From Spirosoma profusum (GTDB lineage Bacteria; Bacteroidota; Bacteroidia; Cytophagales; Spirosomataceae), in contig NZ_JACWZY010000024.1 of assembly GCF_014699005.1 (NCBI RefSeq), positions 1 through 64,000 of the forward strand: a stretch of DNA of 64,000 bases, read 5' to 3'. Each line of letters starts with the position of its first letter. Positions within the stretch are counted from its first letter, which is position 1. Position numbers and translations under genes: made by a program. The notes under the pieces are model-generated. The model did no database searches. It was not told the origin of the DNA and was given only the letters and a program-made list of their open reading frames with translations. Positions 35,523-44,475 of this stretch are shown piece by piece.

Positions 35523-37016
35523 ATGGCCCGGACACTCTACGTGCCTCTACACCGGCTCGTTCTGTTCTGCATCGGCACTGCCGGTTTCTTAACTGCTTTC
35601 CAACCCCCAAAAACTTCTTTCCAGAAAGCCTTTACCCGAATCAATAAGGAGGTATCGGATAATAGTCGCGCCTACGAGACGCTGAGTGATGTTTCGCAGA
35701 AAGTAGGTCACCGACTCACCGGTAGCCCCAATGGCACGCGGGCAGAAGCTTATGTATTTGACCTTCTGACTTCGTACGGCTTCCGTGACATTCGTTACGA
35801 ACCATTCGAAGTAGAAGCCTGGATGCGCGACACCGTTACGTTGGCGGTAGTACCAAACCGGAGCGATAATTTTCGCGACGTACCCGTAGTTGCGCTGGCG
35901 CATTCGCCCGTCGATGCCCATGTACAGGGAGAAATTGTGGATGTTGGCAACGGCCTGGAAGGTGATTTCGCGGCCCTGAAAGACAAGCTGAAAGGTAAAG
36001 TAGCACTCGTAAATATCGGGCTGGCTGCGCCCACAAAAGGAGCCCGGAATTTGCATCGCTCTGAAAAAACGGCGCTGGCAATTCAACACGGCGCATCGGG
36101 CGTGATTATGGTCAATCTGGTGCCGGGTAACGTATTGCTGACAGGTACGGCTTCCGTAACAGGCAAGCTCATTCCGATTCCGTCGGTCTGTATTTCGCTC
36201 GAAAGTGGGCAGGCGATACGTGCCTGGATGCAGGAAGAACACGGGAAACTGCACGCGCTGATCAATATGACGAACAAAAGCCGGAAAATTCGTGCCAGGA
36301 ACGTAGTGGCTACATTGAAAGGTTCGAAATTCGCTGATGAGAAAATTATTGTTGGCGGCCATCTGGACTCCTGGGATTTGGCAACCGGCGCCATTGACAA
36401 TGGAATTGGCTCGTTCGCCGTCATCGACATTGCCCGTACGCTTAAAGCCCTGAAGGTAAAGCCGAAACGTACCATCGAATTTGTGCTGTTCATGGGTGAA
36501 GAACAGGGGCTTCTTGGTTCGAAGGCGATGGTCGAGAATCTAAAAAAAGCGAATCAATTAGACAATGTCCGTTGTATGGTCAATCTCGATATGACCAACG
36601 ATCCGACGGGCCTTAATGCCTTTGGACGTAGCGACATGGTCCCTTTTCTGAATACTATTGGCGAAGGGATGAAAGACATAGAACCGACGTTTGCCAATCA
36701 GATGCAGAATCAGGCCGGCCTTCACTCTGACCATCAGCCGTTTATGCTCGAAGGCGTACCTGTAGTCGGGATGAATGGCCATTTGGCGCGTGAAGTACTC
36801 GACTGCTACCACGCCAACTGCGACCGTATCAACCTCGTCAACGCTGATCAGTTAAAGAATACGGTACGTTATTCGAGCATGTTGCTCTACGCCCTCGCCG
36901 ATAGCGACGACATTCCGACCCGCCGTCAGACGGACACCCAAACCCGTGATTATCTGGTGACGCAAGGGTTGCGCACTCCGTTGCAAATCGCCAATGAGTG
37001 GCGCTGGAAAGAGTAA
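35523..37016 (+). CDS. M28 family zinc peptidase with PA domain
   Basis: A 497-residue exported aminopeptidase (signal anchor in LHRLVLFCIGTAGFLTAFQ). A PA-type insert is seen at about 125-250 (GKVALVNIG, HGASGVIMVN). The M28 metal ligands are visible: His280 in GGHLDSW, Asp292 in AIDNGIGS, the catalytic Glu-Glu 326/327 in FMGEEQGL, Asp356 in NLDMTND and His404 in LHSDHQPF. It probably removes N-terminal residues of peptides in the periplasm. It ends before a strong terminator. Confidence 0.9.
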   Translation: MARTLYVPLHRLVLFCIGTAGFLTAFQPPKTSFQKAFTRINKEVSDNSRAYETLSDVSQKVGHRLTGSPNGTRAEAYVFDLLTSYGFRDIRYEPFEVEAWMRDTVTLAVVPNRSDNFRDVPVVALAHSPVDAHVQGEIVDVGNGLEGDFAALKDKLKGKVALVNIGLAAPTKGARNLHRSEKTALAIQHGASGVIMVNLVPGNVLLTGTASVTGKLIPIPSVCISLESGQAIRAWMQEEHGKLHALINMTNKSRKIRARNVVATLKGSKFADEKIIVGGHLDSWDLATGAIDNGIGSFAVIDIARTLKALKVKPKRTIEFVLFMGEEQGLLGSKAMVENLKKANQLDNVRCMVNLDMTNDPTGLNAFGRSDMVPFLNTIGEGMKDIEPTFANQMQNQAGLHSDHQPFMLEGVPVVGMNGHLAREVLDCYHANCDRINLVNADQLKNTVRYSSMLLYALADSDDIPTRRQTDTQTRDYLVTQGLRTPLQIANEWRWKE

Positions 37017-37040
37017 TTCACTACGTTACGTAATGGACGT

Positions 37041-37079
37041 AACAAAAAGGGGTCGGCTAATGATCGACCCCTTTTTGTT
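37041..37079 (+). terminator. Terminator after the M28 peptidase
   Basis: AACAAAAAGGGGTCG and its exact complement around a 9-bp loop, ending in CTTTTTGTT; it starts 24 bp after the stop. The A-run/T-run pair makes it bidirectional. Confidence 0.85.
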
Positions 37080-37089
37080 ACGTGTTACC

Positions 37090-37151
37090 CCTAAATCCCC
37101 TGGAGGGGACTTTACTAGCATTTGGACAAAGTCCCCTTCAGGGGATTTAGG
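37090..37151. repeat. 24-bp inverted repeat (CCTAAATCCCC family)
   Basis: Arms 37090-37113 and 37128-37151 (CCTAAATCCCCTGGAGGGG on the left) match at 23 of 24 positions around a 14-bp loop. Each arm itself contains CCCCTNNAGGGG. It lies between the terminator and the Gfo/Idh/MocA genes. Confidence 0.75.
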
Positions 37152-37279
37152 AATTAAAGGCAGGTTTCATTAAAGGGTAACACTAGTAGAGAACGCTACG
37201 TAGTGCTGAATAGTAAAAATTCCCAGACTGACTCTTTATCTGTAAATCATCGAAAAAGGCTGCTGAAGCCGTATAGTGT

Positions 37280-38683
37280 ATGTCACACGAAAAAAAATCA
37301 ACCGTCTCGCGGAGAAATTTTCTCGATTTAACGGTCAAAGGAACGGCCCTTATTGCAGGCTTTCCGACTATCGTACCGGCTTCAGTTTTTGGCAAAAATG
37401 CCCCCAGCAACCGCATCAACGTAGCAGCCATCGGTACCGGACGTATTTCGCGCACGCACGATATGCCGGGCGTCTGGCGATACGATAATGCGCTCATCAT
37501 GGCCGTTTGCGACCTCGACAGCAAGCGGGCCGAGGACGCCAAAAAACTGGTAAACGGATATTACGCCAAGAAATCCGGCAAAGATTACGACGGCGTTCGG
37601 GTTTACACGGATTATCGGGAATTACTGCTCAATAAAGACGTTGACGCCGTGATTGTCAGCACGCCCGACCACTGGCACGCGCCCATCGTGGTCGACGCGG
37701 TTCGCGCAAAGAAAGATGTGTACATGCAGAAACCGGCTTCACTTACCATTTCCGAAGGCCGAATGATGGCCGACGCCGTGAAGCAAACCGGTCAGATTGT
37801 GCAGGTTGGTAGTCAGCAGCGTTCATCGGAACAATTCCGCTACGCTGCCGAACTGGTACGTAACGGACGTATCGGAGACCTGAAAATGGTTTACGTTGGT
37901 TTGCCCGGCGACCCGTCTGGCAATGAGGAACCCCAGATGCCGGTTCCCAAAAATCTCAACTACGACATGTGGCTTGGTACTACGCCAGAAGTGTATTATA
38001 CCGAAAAACGAGTCCATCCACAGGCCGATTACGACCGTCCAGGCTGGCTACGTTGCGAGCAGTTTGGTGCCGGGATGATTACGGGTTGGGGCGCTCACCA
38101 CATCGACTGCGCACACTGGGCTATGAATACTGAGCATACCGGTCCAATCGAAATCTGGGGCAAGGCCGATTTCCCGAAAAGTGGTCTGTGGGATGTACAC
38201 GGTATTTTCCGCACGGAAGCGCTTTACGGAAACGGCGTTCATATGGTAGTGAGCAACGAAATTCCGAACGGAATCCGGTTTGAAGGTACCAAAGGCTGGA
38301 TTTTCGTATCGCGGGGTGATGGTTCAGTGACAGCTTCTGATCCAATTGCCAAGCAGAATGCCGCCAAGAAACTCGACGCCAGCGATCCCAAAATCATGAC
38401 ATCGGTAATCGGCCCGAGCGAAGTACATCTGACGGTCAGCAAAGAACACCACGGCAACTGGCTGGAAAGCATCGCCAGCCGGAAAGAGCCGATTGCCCCT
38501 GTCGAAATTGGTCATCGTTCGTGTACGGCGTGTTTGCTTCACCATGCAGCCATGAAGCTGAATCGCAAATTGTATTGGGACCCGAAAAAAGAGCAATTCA
38601 AAAACGACCCCGAAGCCAACAAGCTCCTGACGCGCCCACAACGCGCCGAATACGCCATTAAAGCTGTAGCTTCGGCCAAATAA
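37280..38683 (+). CDS. Tat-exported Gfo/Idh/MocA oxidoreductase (1)
   Basis: A 467-residue NAD(P)-dependent oxidoreductase with a twin-arginine leader (SRRNFLDL, Arg11-Arg12, then hydrophobic segment ending VPASVFG). The Rossmann part has NVAAIGTGRIS, VIVSTPDHWHAPIVVDA and the cofactor-pocket MQKPASLT (QKP in place of the usual EKP). Tat export implies folding with tightly bound cofactor before secretion. It is the first of three co-directional Gfo/Idh/MocA genes, which suggests one periplasmic sugar-oxidation pathway. Confidence 0.87.
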   Translation: MSHEKKSTVSRRNFLDLTVKGTALIAGFPTIVPASVFGKNAPSNRINVAAIGTGRISRTHDMPGVWRYDNALIMAVCDLDSKRAEDAKKLVNGYYAKKSGKDYDGVRVYTDYRELLLNKDVDAVIVSTPDHWHAPIVVDAVRAKKDVYMQKPASLTISEGRMMADAVKQTGQIVQVGSQQRSSEQFRYAAELVRNGRIGDLKMVYVGLPGDPSGNEEPQMPVPKNLNYDMWLGTTPEVYYTEKRVHPQADYDRPGWLRCEQFGAGMITGWGAHHIDCAHWAMNTEHTGPIEIWGKADFPKSGLWDVHGIFRTEALYGNGVHMVVSNEIPNGIRFEGTKGWIFVSRGDGSVTASDPIAKQNAAKKLDASDPKIMTSVIGPSEVHLTVSKEHHGNWLESIASRKEPIAPVEIGHRSCTACLLHHAAMKLNRKLYWDPKKEQFKNDPEANKLLTRPQRAEYAIKAVASAK

Positions 38684-38685
38684 AC

Positions 38686-38772
38686 AATGAGCGAAAGAGT
38701 GAATGAGCGAATGCCATCCGGCAGAGTAATTTGCGTCAGCCACTCTTTCGCTCATTTACTCTTTCGCTCTTT
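38686..38772. repeat. Octamer stop-to-start inverted repeat, copy 4
   Basis: Left arm from 38686 (GAGCGAAA, GAGTGAAT units) begins 2 bp after the stop of oxidoreductase 1. Right arm 38741-38772 (CTCTTTCG, CTCATTTA units) ends 6 bp before the ATG of oxidoreductase 2. It occupies the whole spacer. Confidence 0.7.
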
Positions 38773-38778
38773 AAAAAC

Positions 38779-40158
38779 ATGAAGTTATCCCCCATCGTAG
38801 GTTGCCTATTCATGGCTACGTTGCTTTCCGCTTGTCAGTCGTCCGAGAAGAACGCTACGTCTAGTGGCGAAATCCACCTGATTACGTTAGATCCTGGTCA
38901 TTTCCATGCCGCGCTCGTGCAGAAAAATATGCTCGATGGCGTCGATTCGGTTGTGCACGTCTACGCACCCGATGGACCTGATTTACAGCTTCATCTGGAT
39001 AAAATTCAGGGCTTTAATACGCGGGGCGAAAACCCTACACACTGGAAAGAAGAAGTCTATAAAGGCGACGATTTCTTCGATAAGATGATAAAAGACAAGT
39101 CAGGCAACGTAGTGGTGATGGCCGGCAATAACCGTCTGAAAACCGATTACGTTCAGAAAACTGTCGGGGCTGGCTTTAACGTATTGGCCGATAAACCGAT
39201 GGTAATCAGCGCGTCAGAATTCGACAAACTGAAAGAGTCATTTGCGACCGCTGAGAAAAACAAGGTGTTGCTCTACGACATTATGACCGAACGTTACGAA
39301 ATCTCGACCATGCTCCAGCGGGCGTTTTCGCAGCAGGCCGGTGTTTTTGGTACCTTGGAAAAAGGCACACCCGAAAATCCTGCTGTTACGAAAGAAAGTG
39401 TTCACCATTTCTACAAGAACGTATCAGGCAGCATCCTCACGCGTCCGGCCTGGTTCATGGACGTAGAACAACAAGGCGAAGGCATCGTCGACGTAACGAC
39501 CCATCTTGTGGACCTTGTGCAGTGGGAATGCTTTCCAGAGCAAGTTATTGATTATCAAAAAGATATTAAACTCAACTCGGCCCGTCGCTGGACAACGGAC
39601 ATGAGTCTGAGCCAGTTTAAAGCGATTACTAAACAGGACGCTTTTCCCGATTATCTGAAAAAGGACGTAGTGAAAGACAGCGTTCTGAGAGTTTACAGTA
39701 ACGGTGAAATAAATTACCAGCTTCGGGGTGTCAACGCGAAAGTTTCTGTTACGTGGGCCTACAAAGCGCCAGAAGGCGCGGGTGATACGCACTACTCAAT
39801 TATGCGCGGCACTAAAGCCAATCTGATCATCCGTCAGGGAGCCGAACAGAAGTACAAACCCACGCTGTATATCGAATCTGCTTCGGGTAATAAAACGTTG
39901 GAAGCCGATGTAAAAGCAGCCCTTCCGGCCATTCAGCAGGAATTTCCGGGCGTTGAGGTGAAGAAAATCGCATCAGGTTGGGAAGTCGTTATCCCGGAAA
40001 AATACAAGGAAGGGCACGAAGCGCACTTTGGCCGGGTAGCTCAGAAGTACCTGGATTACCTGAAAGCGGGTAACCTGCCAGCCTGGGAAGTTCCGAACAT
40101 GATTGCTAAATATTACACAACCACCCAGGCACTGGAACTAGCGAAGAAATCAAAATAA
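38779..40158 (+). CDS. Gfo/Idh/MocA-family lipoprotein (2)
   Basis: The ATG at 38779 gives a lipoprotein (lipobox LLSAC, then QSSEKNATSS); the frame is open further upstream through the octamer repeat, which is rejected. The protein, about 459 residues, has the oxidoreductase fold (IHLITLDPGHFHAALVQK, VVVMAGNNRLKTDYV, ADKPMVIS as the cofactor-pocket DKP) and a long C-terminal domain ending in KYLDYLKAGNLPAWE, typical of the lipoprotein subset of this superfamily. It is probably anchored facing the periplasm beside the Tat-exported members. Confidence 0.83.
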   Translation: MKLSPIVGCLFMATLLSACQSSEKNATSSGEIHLITLDPGHFHAALVQKNMLDGVDSVVHVYAPDGPDLQLHLDKIQGFNTRGENPTHWKEEVYKGDDFFDKMIKDKSGNVVVMAGNNRLKTDYVQKTVGAGFNVLADKPMVISASEFDKLKESFATAEKNKVLLYDIMTERYEISTMLQRAFSQQAGVFGTLEKGTPENPAVTKESVHHFYKNVSGSILTRPAWFMDVEQQGEGIVDVTTHLVDLVQWECFPEQVIDYQKDIKLNSARRWTTDMSLSQFKAITKQDAFPDYLKKDVVKDSVLRVYSNGEINYQLRGVNAKVSVTWAYKAPEGAGDTHYSIMRGTKANLIIRQGAEQKYKPTLYIESASGNKTLEADVKAALPAIQQEFPGVEVKKIASGWEVVIPEKYKEGHEAHFGRVAQKYLDYLKAGNLPAWEVPNMIAKYYTTTQALELAKKSK

Positions 40159-40163
40159 ACTAA

Positions 40164-40229
40164 GTAGCCTGGACGTCCACGTTCGGGTACAAAAAACCTA
40201 CTTTCCCCGGACGTGGACGTCCAGGCTAC
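40164..40229. repeat. 24-bp inverted repeat (GTAGCCTGGACG family)
   Basis: GTAGCCTGGACGTCCACG... (40164-40187) and its complement ending at 40229 match at 23 of 24 positions. The arm contains TGGACGTCCA, a perfect 10-bp palindrome. The right arm ends 5 bp before the next ATG. Confidence 0.75.
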
Positions 40230-40234
40230 ATCTT

Positions 40235-41407
40235 ATGAACGAATCACAAGCCAACCGTCGTAACTTTATTAAAGAGAGCCTTGCTACTGCTGCTGGCTTA
40301 GTGACTTTGCCTTCCCTGTCAAACGAAATTATCGGCGCACCTACTATTATCCCAAGTCAGTCGCTGGATATTGCCCGTCAGCCGAAGGGTGCAGCCCGCA
40401 TTCGATTTTCGGTCATTGGCATGAACCACGGGCATATATACGGACAAGTCGGTGCCGTTACACGTGGTGGCGGAGAGCTTGTATCGTTTTATGCCAAAGA
40501 ACCTGAATTGGTGGCAGAATTCGCCAAGCGTTTTCCACAGGCCAAACAGGCCAAAAGCGAAGCGGAAATCCTGGACGATAAAAGTATCCAACTGGTGCTC
40601 AGTTCAGCCATCGCCAACGAACGTGCCCCGCTTGGCATCCGCGTCATGAAGGCCGGAAAGGATTTCATGTCCGACAAGCCCGGTATCACAACGCTCGACC
40701 AATTGGCCGAAGTCCGTAAGGTTCAGAAAGAAACGAAGCGGATTTATTCCATCATGTACAGTGAACGGCTTGAAAATAAAGCCACCGTGAAAGCGGGTGA
40801 GCTTGTCAAGGCGGGAGCCATCGGCAACGTAATACAAACCATCGGACTTGGGCCGCACCGCATGAATCCGAAAACGAGACCGGCGTGGTTTTTCGAAAAG
40901 AAACAGTTTGGCGGAATTATCTGTGATATTGCCTCGCACCAGTTCGACCAGTATCTGTTTTTCACCGGATCGACCAAAGCAGATATTGTGGCGGCTCAGG
41001 TAGGTAATGTCCATTTCCCACAGTACCCAAATTTTGAAGATTTTGGCGACGTAATGCTACGTGGTGATGGTGGTATGGGCTACATCCGTGTCGATTGGTT
41101 CACGCCCGACGGTCTGAAATCGTGGGGTGACGGGCGGCTGACAATTCTGGGTACGGAAGGGTTTATCGAGATCCGTAAAAACATTGACCCCGGCGGGCGT
41201 GAAGGTGGTAATCACTTGTTTATCACCGATCAAAAAGAAACACGCTACGTCGATAGCAGCAAAGAAAATCTCCCCTATGGCGAACAATTGGTAAACGACG
41301 TACTGAACCGGACAGAAACGGCCATGTCGCAGGAACATTGTTTCCTCGCTACGGAGTTATCACTGAAAGCCCAGAAACAGGCGCAAGTGATCAACCTAAA
41401 AAAATAA
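40235..41407 (+). CDS. Tat-exported Gfo/Idh/MocA oxidoreductase (3)
   Basis: A 390-residue member with twin-arginine leader NRRNFIKES (Arg8-Arg9). FSVIGMNHGHIYGQVGAVTR is the dinucleotide loop, SDKPGITTL the cofactor-pocket motif, and ICDIASHQFDQYLFF a conserved His-containing block. Its stop lies 2 bp before the proposed TTG start of the response regulator, so the regulator is probably transcribed from this cluster. Confidence 0.87.
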   Translation: MNESQANRRNFIKESLATAAGLVTLPSLSNEIIGAPTIIPSQSLDIARQPKGAARIRFSVIGMNHGHIYGQVGAVTRGGGELVSFYAKEPELVAEFAKRFPQAKQAKSEAEILDDKSIQLVLSSAIANERAPLGIRVMKAGKDFMSDKPGITTLDQLAEVRKVQKETKRIYSIMYSERLENKATVKAGELVKAGAIGNVIQTIGLGPHRMNPKTRPAWFFEKKQFGGIICDIASHQFDQYLFFTGSTKADIVAAQVGNVHFPQYPNFEDFGDVMLRGDGGMGYIRVDWFTPDGLKSWGDGRLTILGTEGFIEIRKNIDPGGREGGNHLFITDQKETRYVDSSKENLPYGEQLVNDVLNRTETAMSQEHCFLATELSLKAQKQAQVINLKK

Positions 41408-41409
41408 CG

Positions 41410-42774
41410 TTGGCGGCTACCATTCTGATTATTGACGACGAGTCACGGTTGCGTCAGTTGCTGGCGCGTATTCTGGAACTCGAAGGTTATACCGTGCTCG
41501 AAGCCGAAACTGCCCGCGCAGGCTTGAAGGTTCTTGAGCGCGACGAAGTGCAGCTGGTTATCAGCGACGTAAAGTTGCCTGACAAAAACGGCATCGAGCT
41601 TTCTGCCCAAATCAAGGAGCTTTATCCGGCCACCGAAATCATCGTATTAACAGCCTACGGCACCATCGCCGACGGTGTGACGGCTATTAAAAACGGCGCG
41701 TTCGATTACATCACCAAAGGCGACGACAACGACCGAATTATTCCGCTCGTGAGTCGGGCGGTGGAGAAGGCAAATCTTCAATTCCGGATTAAACAACTGG
41801 AAGAACAGGTTCGGCGTCGGCACGGCTTCGAGAGCATTATCGGAAATTCGAAAGCCATTCAGCAAGCCATCGAATTAGCGCGAAAAGTAGCGGTTACCGA
41901 TACAACTGTATTACTGACGGGCGAAACCGGTACGGGAAAAGAAGTATTTGCTCAGGCCATTCACCAGGCCAGTCCGCGACGTGGAGAGCCGTTTGTGGCC
42001 ATCAACTGCGGGGCACTGGGCAAGGATATTCTGGAAAGCGAGCTCTTTGGTCACCGCGCCGGGGCATTCACGGGGGCCAGCCGCGACCAGAAAGGACTAT
42101 TCGCCGAAGCCAACAAAGGCACTATTTTTCTGGACGAAATCGGTGAAATGCCGCTTGATTTACAGGCCAAGTTACTACGTGTGCTCGAAACGCATGAGTT
42201 TCTGCGTGTCGGCGATACGAAACCCACCCGAACCGACGTACGCGTTATTGCCGCCACCAACCGGAGTCTGGAGCAGGAAGCCAATCTCGGCCATTTCCGA
42301 CTCGATTTATTTTACCGGTTGTCGGTATTTCAGATTGAACTGCCCCCGCTACGTAGCCGTCCCAACGACATTGTTGATTTAGCCCTCCAGTTTGCCAGGC
42401 AGTATGCTACCAAAATTGGCCGCCGGGACGTAGTATTGACCGATACATTCGTGCAGAAGCTCCAGCATCATGCGTGGAAAGGTAATATTCGTGAACTCAA
42501 AAACGTCATCGAACGGGCAGTTATTTTATCCGATTCACCGCAAAATAGCCCACTCGAGCTGACGGTTTCGCTGCTTCCTTATGAACTGCAACACGCTACA
42601 TCGGCAATCGAAAATACGGACGTAGCGGCAATGGATTTAGCGACGGTCGAACGGCAGCACATTCAGCGCGTACTACGTCATACGAACGGCAACAAAACCG
42701 AAACGGCCCGGCTACTGGGTATCGGCCTGACAACACTCTACCGAAAACTACAGGAAATAGGATTGGGAGAATAG
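41410..42774 (+). CDS. NtrC-type sigma-54 response regulator
   Basis: A response regulator with receiver domain (phospho-acceptor Asp53 in VISDVKLPD; the switch Lys lies in ITKGDDND rather than the usual KP), AAA+ ATPase (Walker A GETGTGKE, sigma-54 contact loop GAFTGA, Walker B GTIFLDEIGEM) and a Fis-type HTH (NKTETARLLGIGLTTLYRKL). No ATG fits: the frame opens at a TTG (41338) inside the preceding gene, and the TTG at 41410 puts ATILIIDDE at the N-terminus as in the family. No kinase gene is adjacent; the orphan kinase at 54517 is a candidate partner. Confidence 0.85.
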   Translation: MAATILIIDDESRLRQLLARILELEGYTVLEAETARAGLKVLERDEVQLVISDVKLPDKNGIELSAQIKELYPATEIIVLTAYGTIADGVTAIKNGAFDYITKGDDNDRIIPLVSRAVEKANLQFRIKQLEEQVRRRHGFESIIGNSKAIQQAIELARKVAVTDTTVLLTGETGTGKEVFAQAIHQASPRRGEPFVAINCGALGKDILESELFGHRAGAFTGASRDQKGLFAEANKGTIFLDEIGEMPLDLQAKLLRVLETHEFLRVGDTKPTRTDVRVIAATNRSLEQEANLGHFRLDLFYRLSVFQIELPPLRSRPNDIVDLALQFARQYATKIGRRDVVLTDTFVQKLQHHAWKGNIRELKNVIERAVILSDSPQNSPLELTVSLLPYELQHATSAIENTDVAAMDLATVERQHIQRVLRHTNGNKTETARLLGIGLTTLYRKLQEIGLGE

Positions 42775-42822
42775 ATATGACTGGACAAAGCTGGAGCGAT
42801 CTGTTTTCGTCTTAAACTACGT

Positions 42823-43587
42823 TTATTGCCAGACTTTAAAATGCTTGATAGCAATGCTGATTGACTCAGTATTATCACGAATTCCACCACGGTGCCCAAT
42901 GAAAAGGCCCACTTTACCCTTTCCGGCCGTTTCCAGAAATTCATCGAAAAGTACTCTACCGTTAACGCTGATCGTTAGAATTTTGCCAAACCGCTCAACA
43001 CGTAGTAACTGAATATTTTCACTCGCAATCAGGCCACCCAGGTTGTAACTTTCTTCCTCCCCAGCTTCCACGTATAATCGATTGGGCGACGAATAAGCTA
43101 CCTGATAGCGCGATGGGTTTTTAGTACCGTTTGGTTGACCATCCCAAAAAATTCCGGCATGACAATCTGTACCCCAAATAGCAATCTGTGTTTCAGCCAC
43201 AAAATCCCCAAAATCACCACTTGAGCTAATAAAATAGTTCTGCGCATTTTGCCCTTTGGTTAGCAGGCCAGAAAATTCAAATTCATTTTTCCCAAATTTG
43301 AAATAGCTGATATTACCGTCATTAAAGGCTAGTTTTTCAAATCGGTTGCTGGCAAAATTCTCGTCAATTACGAGTTTGAGTAAGCCTTTTTTCCGTTCGA
43401 TTTCTTTTCGGGCAGCAGCCTGTTCAATGAGAAGGGCAGCTTGCTTTTTTTCATCCTCTATTTTTTGGATTGCTTCACTAGCGCGTTTTTTCTGTAAAGC
43501 CTCAACATTTTCCGGTTTGTTTGCCCATTTTACAAACAGGTAGCCGAGTGCAATAATAACCAGAAGCGTGATGACAAAAATTTTCAT
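42823..43587 (-). CDS. Membrane-anchored concanavalin-like domain protein
   Basis: A 254-residue protein: one N-terminal membrane helix (FVITLLVIIALGYLFVKW), a charged coiled-coil linker (about 30-70), then a beta-sandwich of about 180 residues with WGTDCHAGIFWDGQ, SYNLGGLIASENIQLLRVER and a C-terminal IAIKHFKVW. The layout resembles LamG or the DUF1080-type (3-keto-disaccharide hydrolase) fold, but I see no catalytic signature. Only about two TACGT/ACGTA words in 765 bp, lower than neighbours. Confidence 0.7.
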   Translation of the reverse strand: MKIFVITLLVIIALGYLFVKWANKPENVEALQKKRASEAIQKIEDEKKQAALLIEQAAARKEIERKKGLLKLVIDENFASNRFEKLAFNDGNISYFKFGKNEFEFSGLLTKGQNAQNYFISSSGDFGDFVAETQIAIWGTDCHAGIFWDGQPNGTKNPSRYQVAYSSPNRLYVEAGEEESYNLGGLIASENIQLLRVERFGKILTISVNGRVLFDEFLETAGKGKVGLFIGHRGGIRDNTESISIAIKHFKVWQ

Positions 43588-43657
43588 GGATGATTTGCTA
43601 CGTTGTTAATAAACATAAGCAAACCTACAGTAAGTATACCAACGGCAACTGTCGATC

Positions 43658-44362
43658 TTACTGACCGGCGGCATCGGTATTAATCTGAAAGTTAAAAATC
43701 GGCGTTTTGAATTTGCCGTACAGACGAACCCAGATGGGTAGCAGCATTTCGGTTGCGCGGGCGTTTGTGATATCACCCAGGTCGATGATGGAAGCTGATT
43801 TCCAGCCAAAAACTTCTAATAGTTTAGCCGTTTCCTGCTTTGCGCCCTCATCATTACCACAGACAAAAACCGCATGATCACCAACTAACAGTGCAGGATT
43901 GACCATCAAAGCTGCCGTCATCGTATTCAGTGTTTTCACAACACGTAGCGACGGAAAAGCACGTTGAATTTCTTCAGCTAGTGAATTGGTGTTACAAACT
44001 GAAAGCGACGGCGGAAATCCATTCGAAAAATCCAGTGGATTCGCTACGTCGATCAAAATTTTCCCGTCAAGATTCTCGGCACCAGCCGCCGTCAATACGT
44101 CTACAGATGCGTCGCCTTTGGTGCAGTTAAACAGAATCGATGCCTGTTGCGCGGCTTCGGTAAAGGTAGCCAGACGTATCGTATTACGTTCCTCCAACCA
44201 CGTAGTAAGTGGTACGTTGCCAGATGAATCGGTTTTCGTTTTGACCAACGTATCATCGACGTTACGTGTGCCGATTGTTACGTCATAACCCAATGAAGTT
44301 AAACGTTCGGCGAAGGTTCTGCCTACTGAACCTGTTCCCAGAATAGCTATTTTTTGTGCCAT
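43658..44362 (-). CDS. NADPH-dependent F420-reductase-like oxidoreductase
   Basis: A 234-residue NADP-binding protein of the F420H2:NADP/NADPH-dependent reductase type: KIAILGTGSVGRTFAERL (GxGxxG) and TIGTRNVDD, where the Arg after the second strand favours NADP. The ATG at 44362 places the Rossmann strand at the start; upstream in-frame sequence runs through the operator region. It is divergent from an HxlR regulator, which probably represses it. Confidence 0.8.
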   Translation of the reverse strand: MAQKIAILGTGSVGRTFAERLTSLGYDVTIGTRNVDDTLVKTKTDSSGNVPLTTWLEERNTIRLATFTEAAQQASILFNCTKGDASVDVLTAAGAENLDGKILIDVANPLDFSNGFPPSLSVCNTNSLAEEIQRAFPSLRVVKTLNTMTAALMVNPALLVGDHAVFVCGNDEGAKQETAKLLEVFGWKSASIIDLGDITNARATEMLLPIWVRLYGKFKTPIFNFQINTDAAGQ

Positions 44363-44369
44363 GATTGCT

Positions 44370-44386
44370 ACTATAATTTTTATAGT
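44370..44386. promoter_or_regulatory. HxlR-type palindromic operator, site 1
   Basis: ACTATAA-TTT-TTATAGT is a perfect 7+3+7 palindrome located 8 bp upstream of the oxidoreductase start, in the spacer shared with the HxlR gene. Confidence 0.6.
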
Positions 44387-44421
44387 GGCAAAACTATTTA
44401 TAGCTTTCCGGTCATACAATA

Positions 44422-44439
44422 ACTATCAAAAATGGTAGT
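44422..44439. promoter_or_regulatory. HxlR-type operator, site 2
   Basis: ACTATC-AAAAAT-GGTAGT is an imperfect palindrome resembling site 1 (ACTAnn...nnTAGT), 37 bp before the HxlR ATG and 52 bp from site 1. Confidence 0.45.
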
Positions 44440-44475
44440 ACCACCTTTTTTTCAATTACTAACGCAACGTATCAG

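Noticed and set aside
35589..36362. 257-codon open frame on the minus strand
   Set aside because: It lies entirely inside the well-supported M28 peptidase gene, has no recognisable motif and has the biased composition of an antisense shadow.
38731..38778. N-terminal extension of Gfo/Idh/MocA lipoprotein 2
   Set aside because: The extension is encoded by the right arm of an octamer repeat and would displace the lipoprotein signal.
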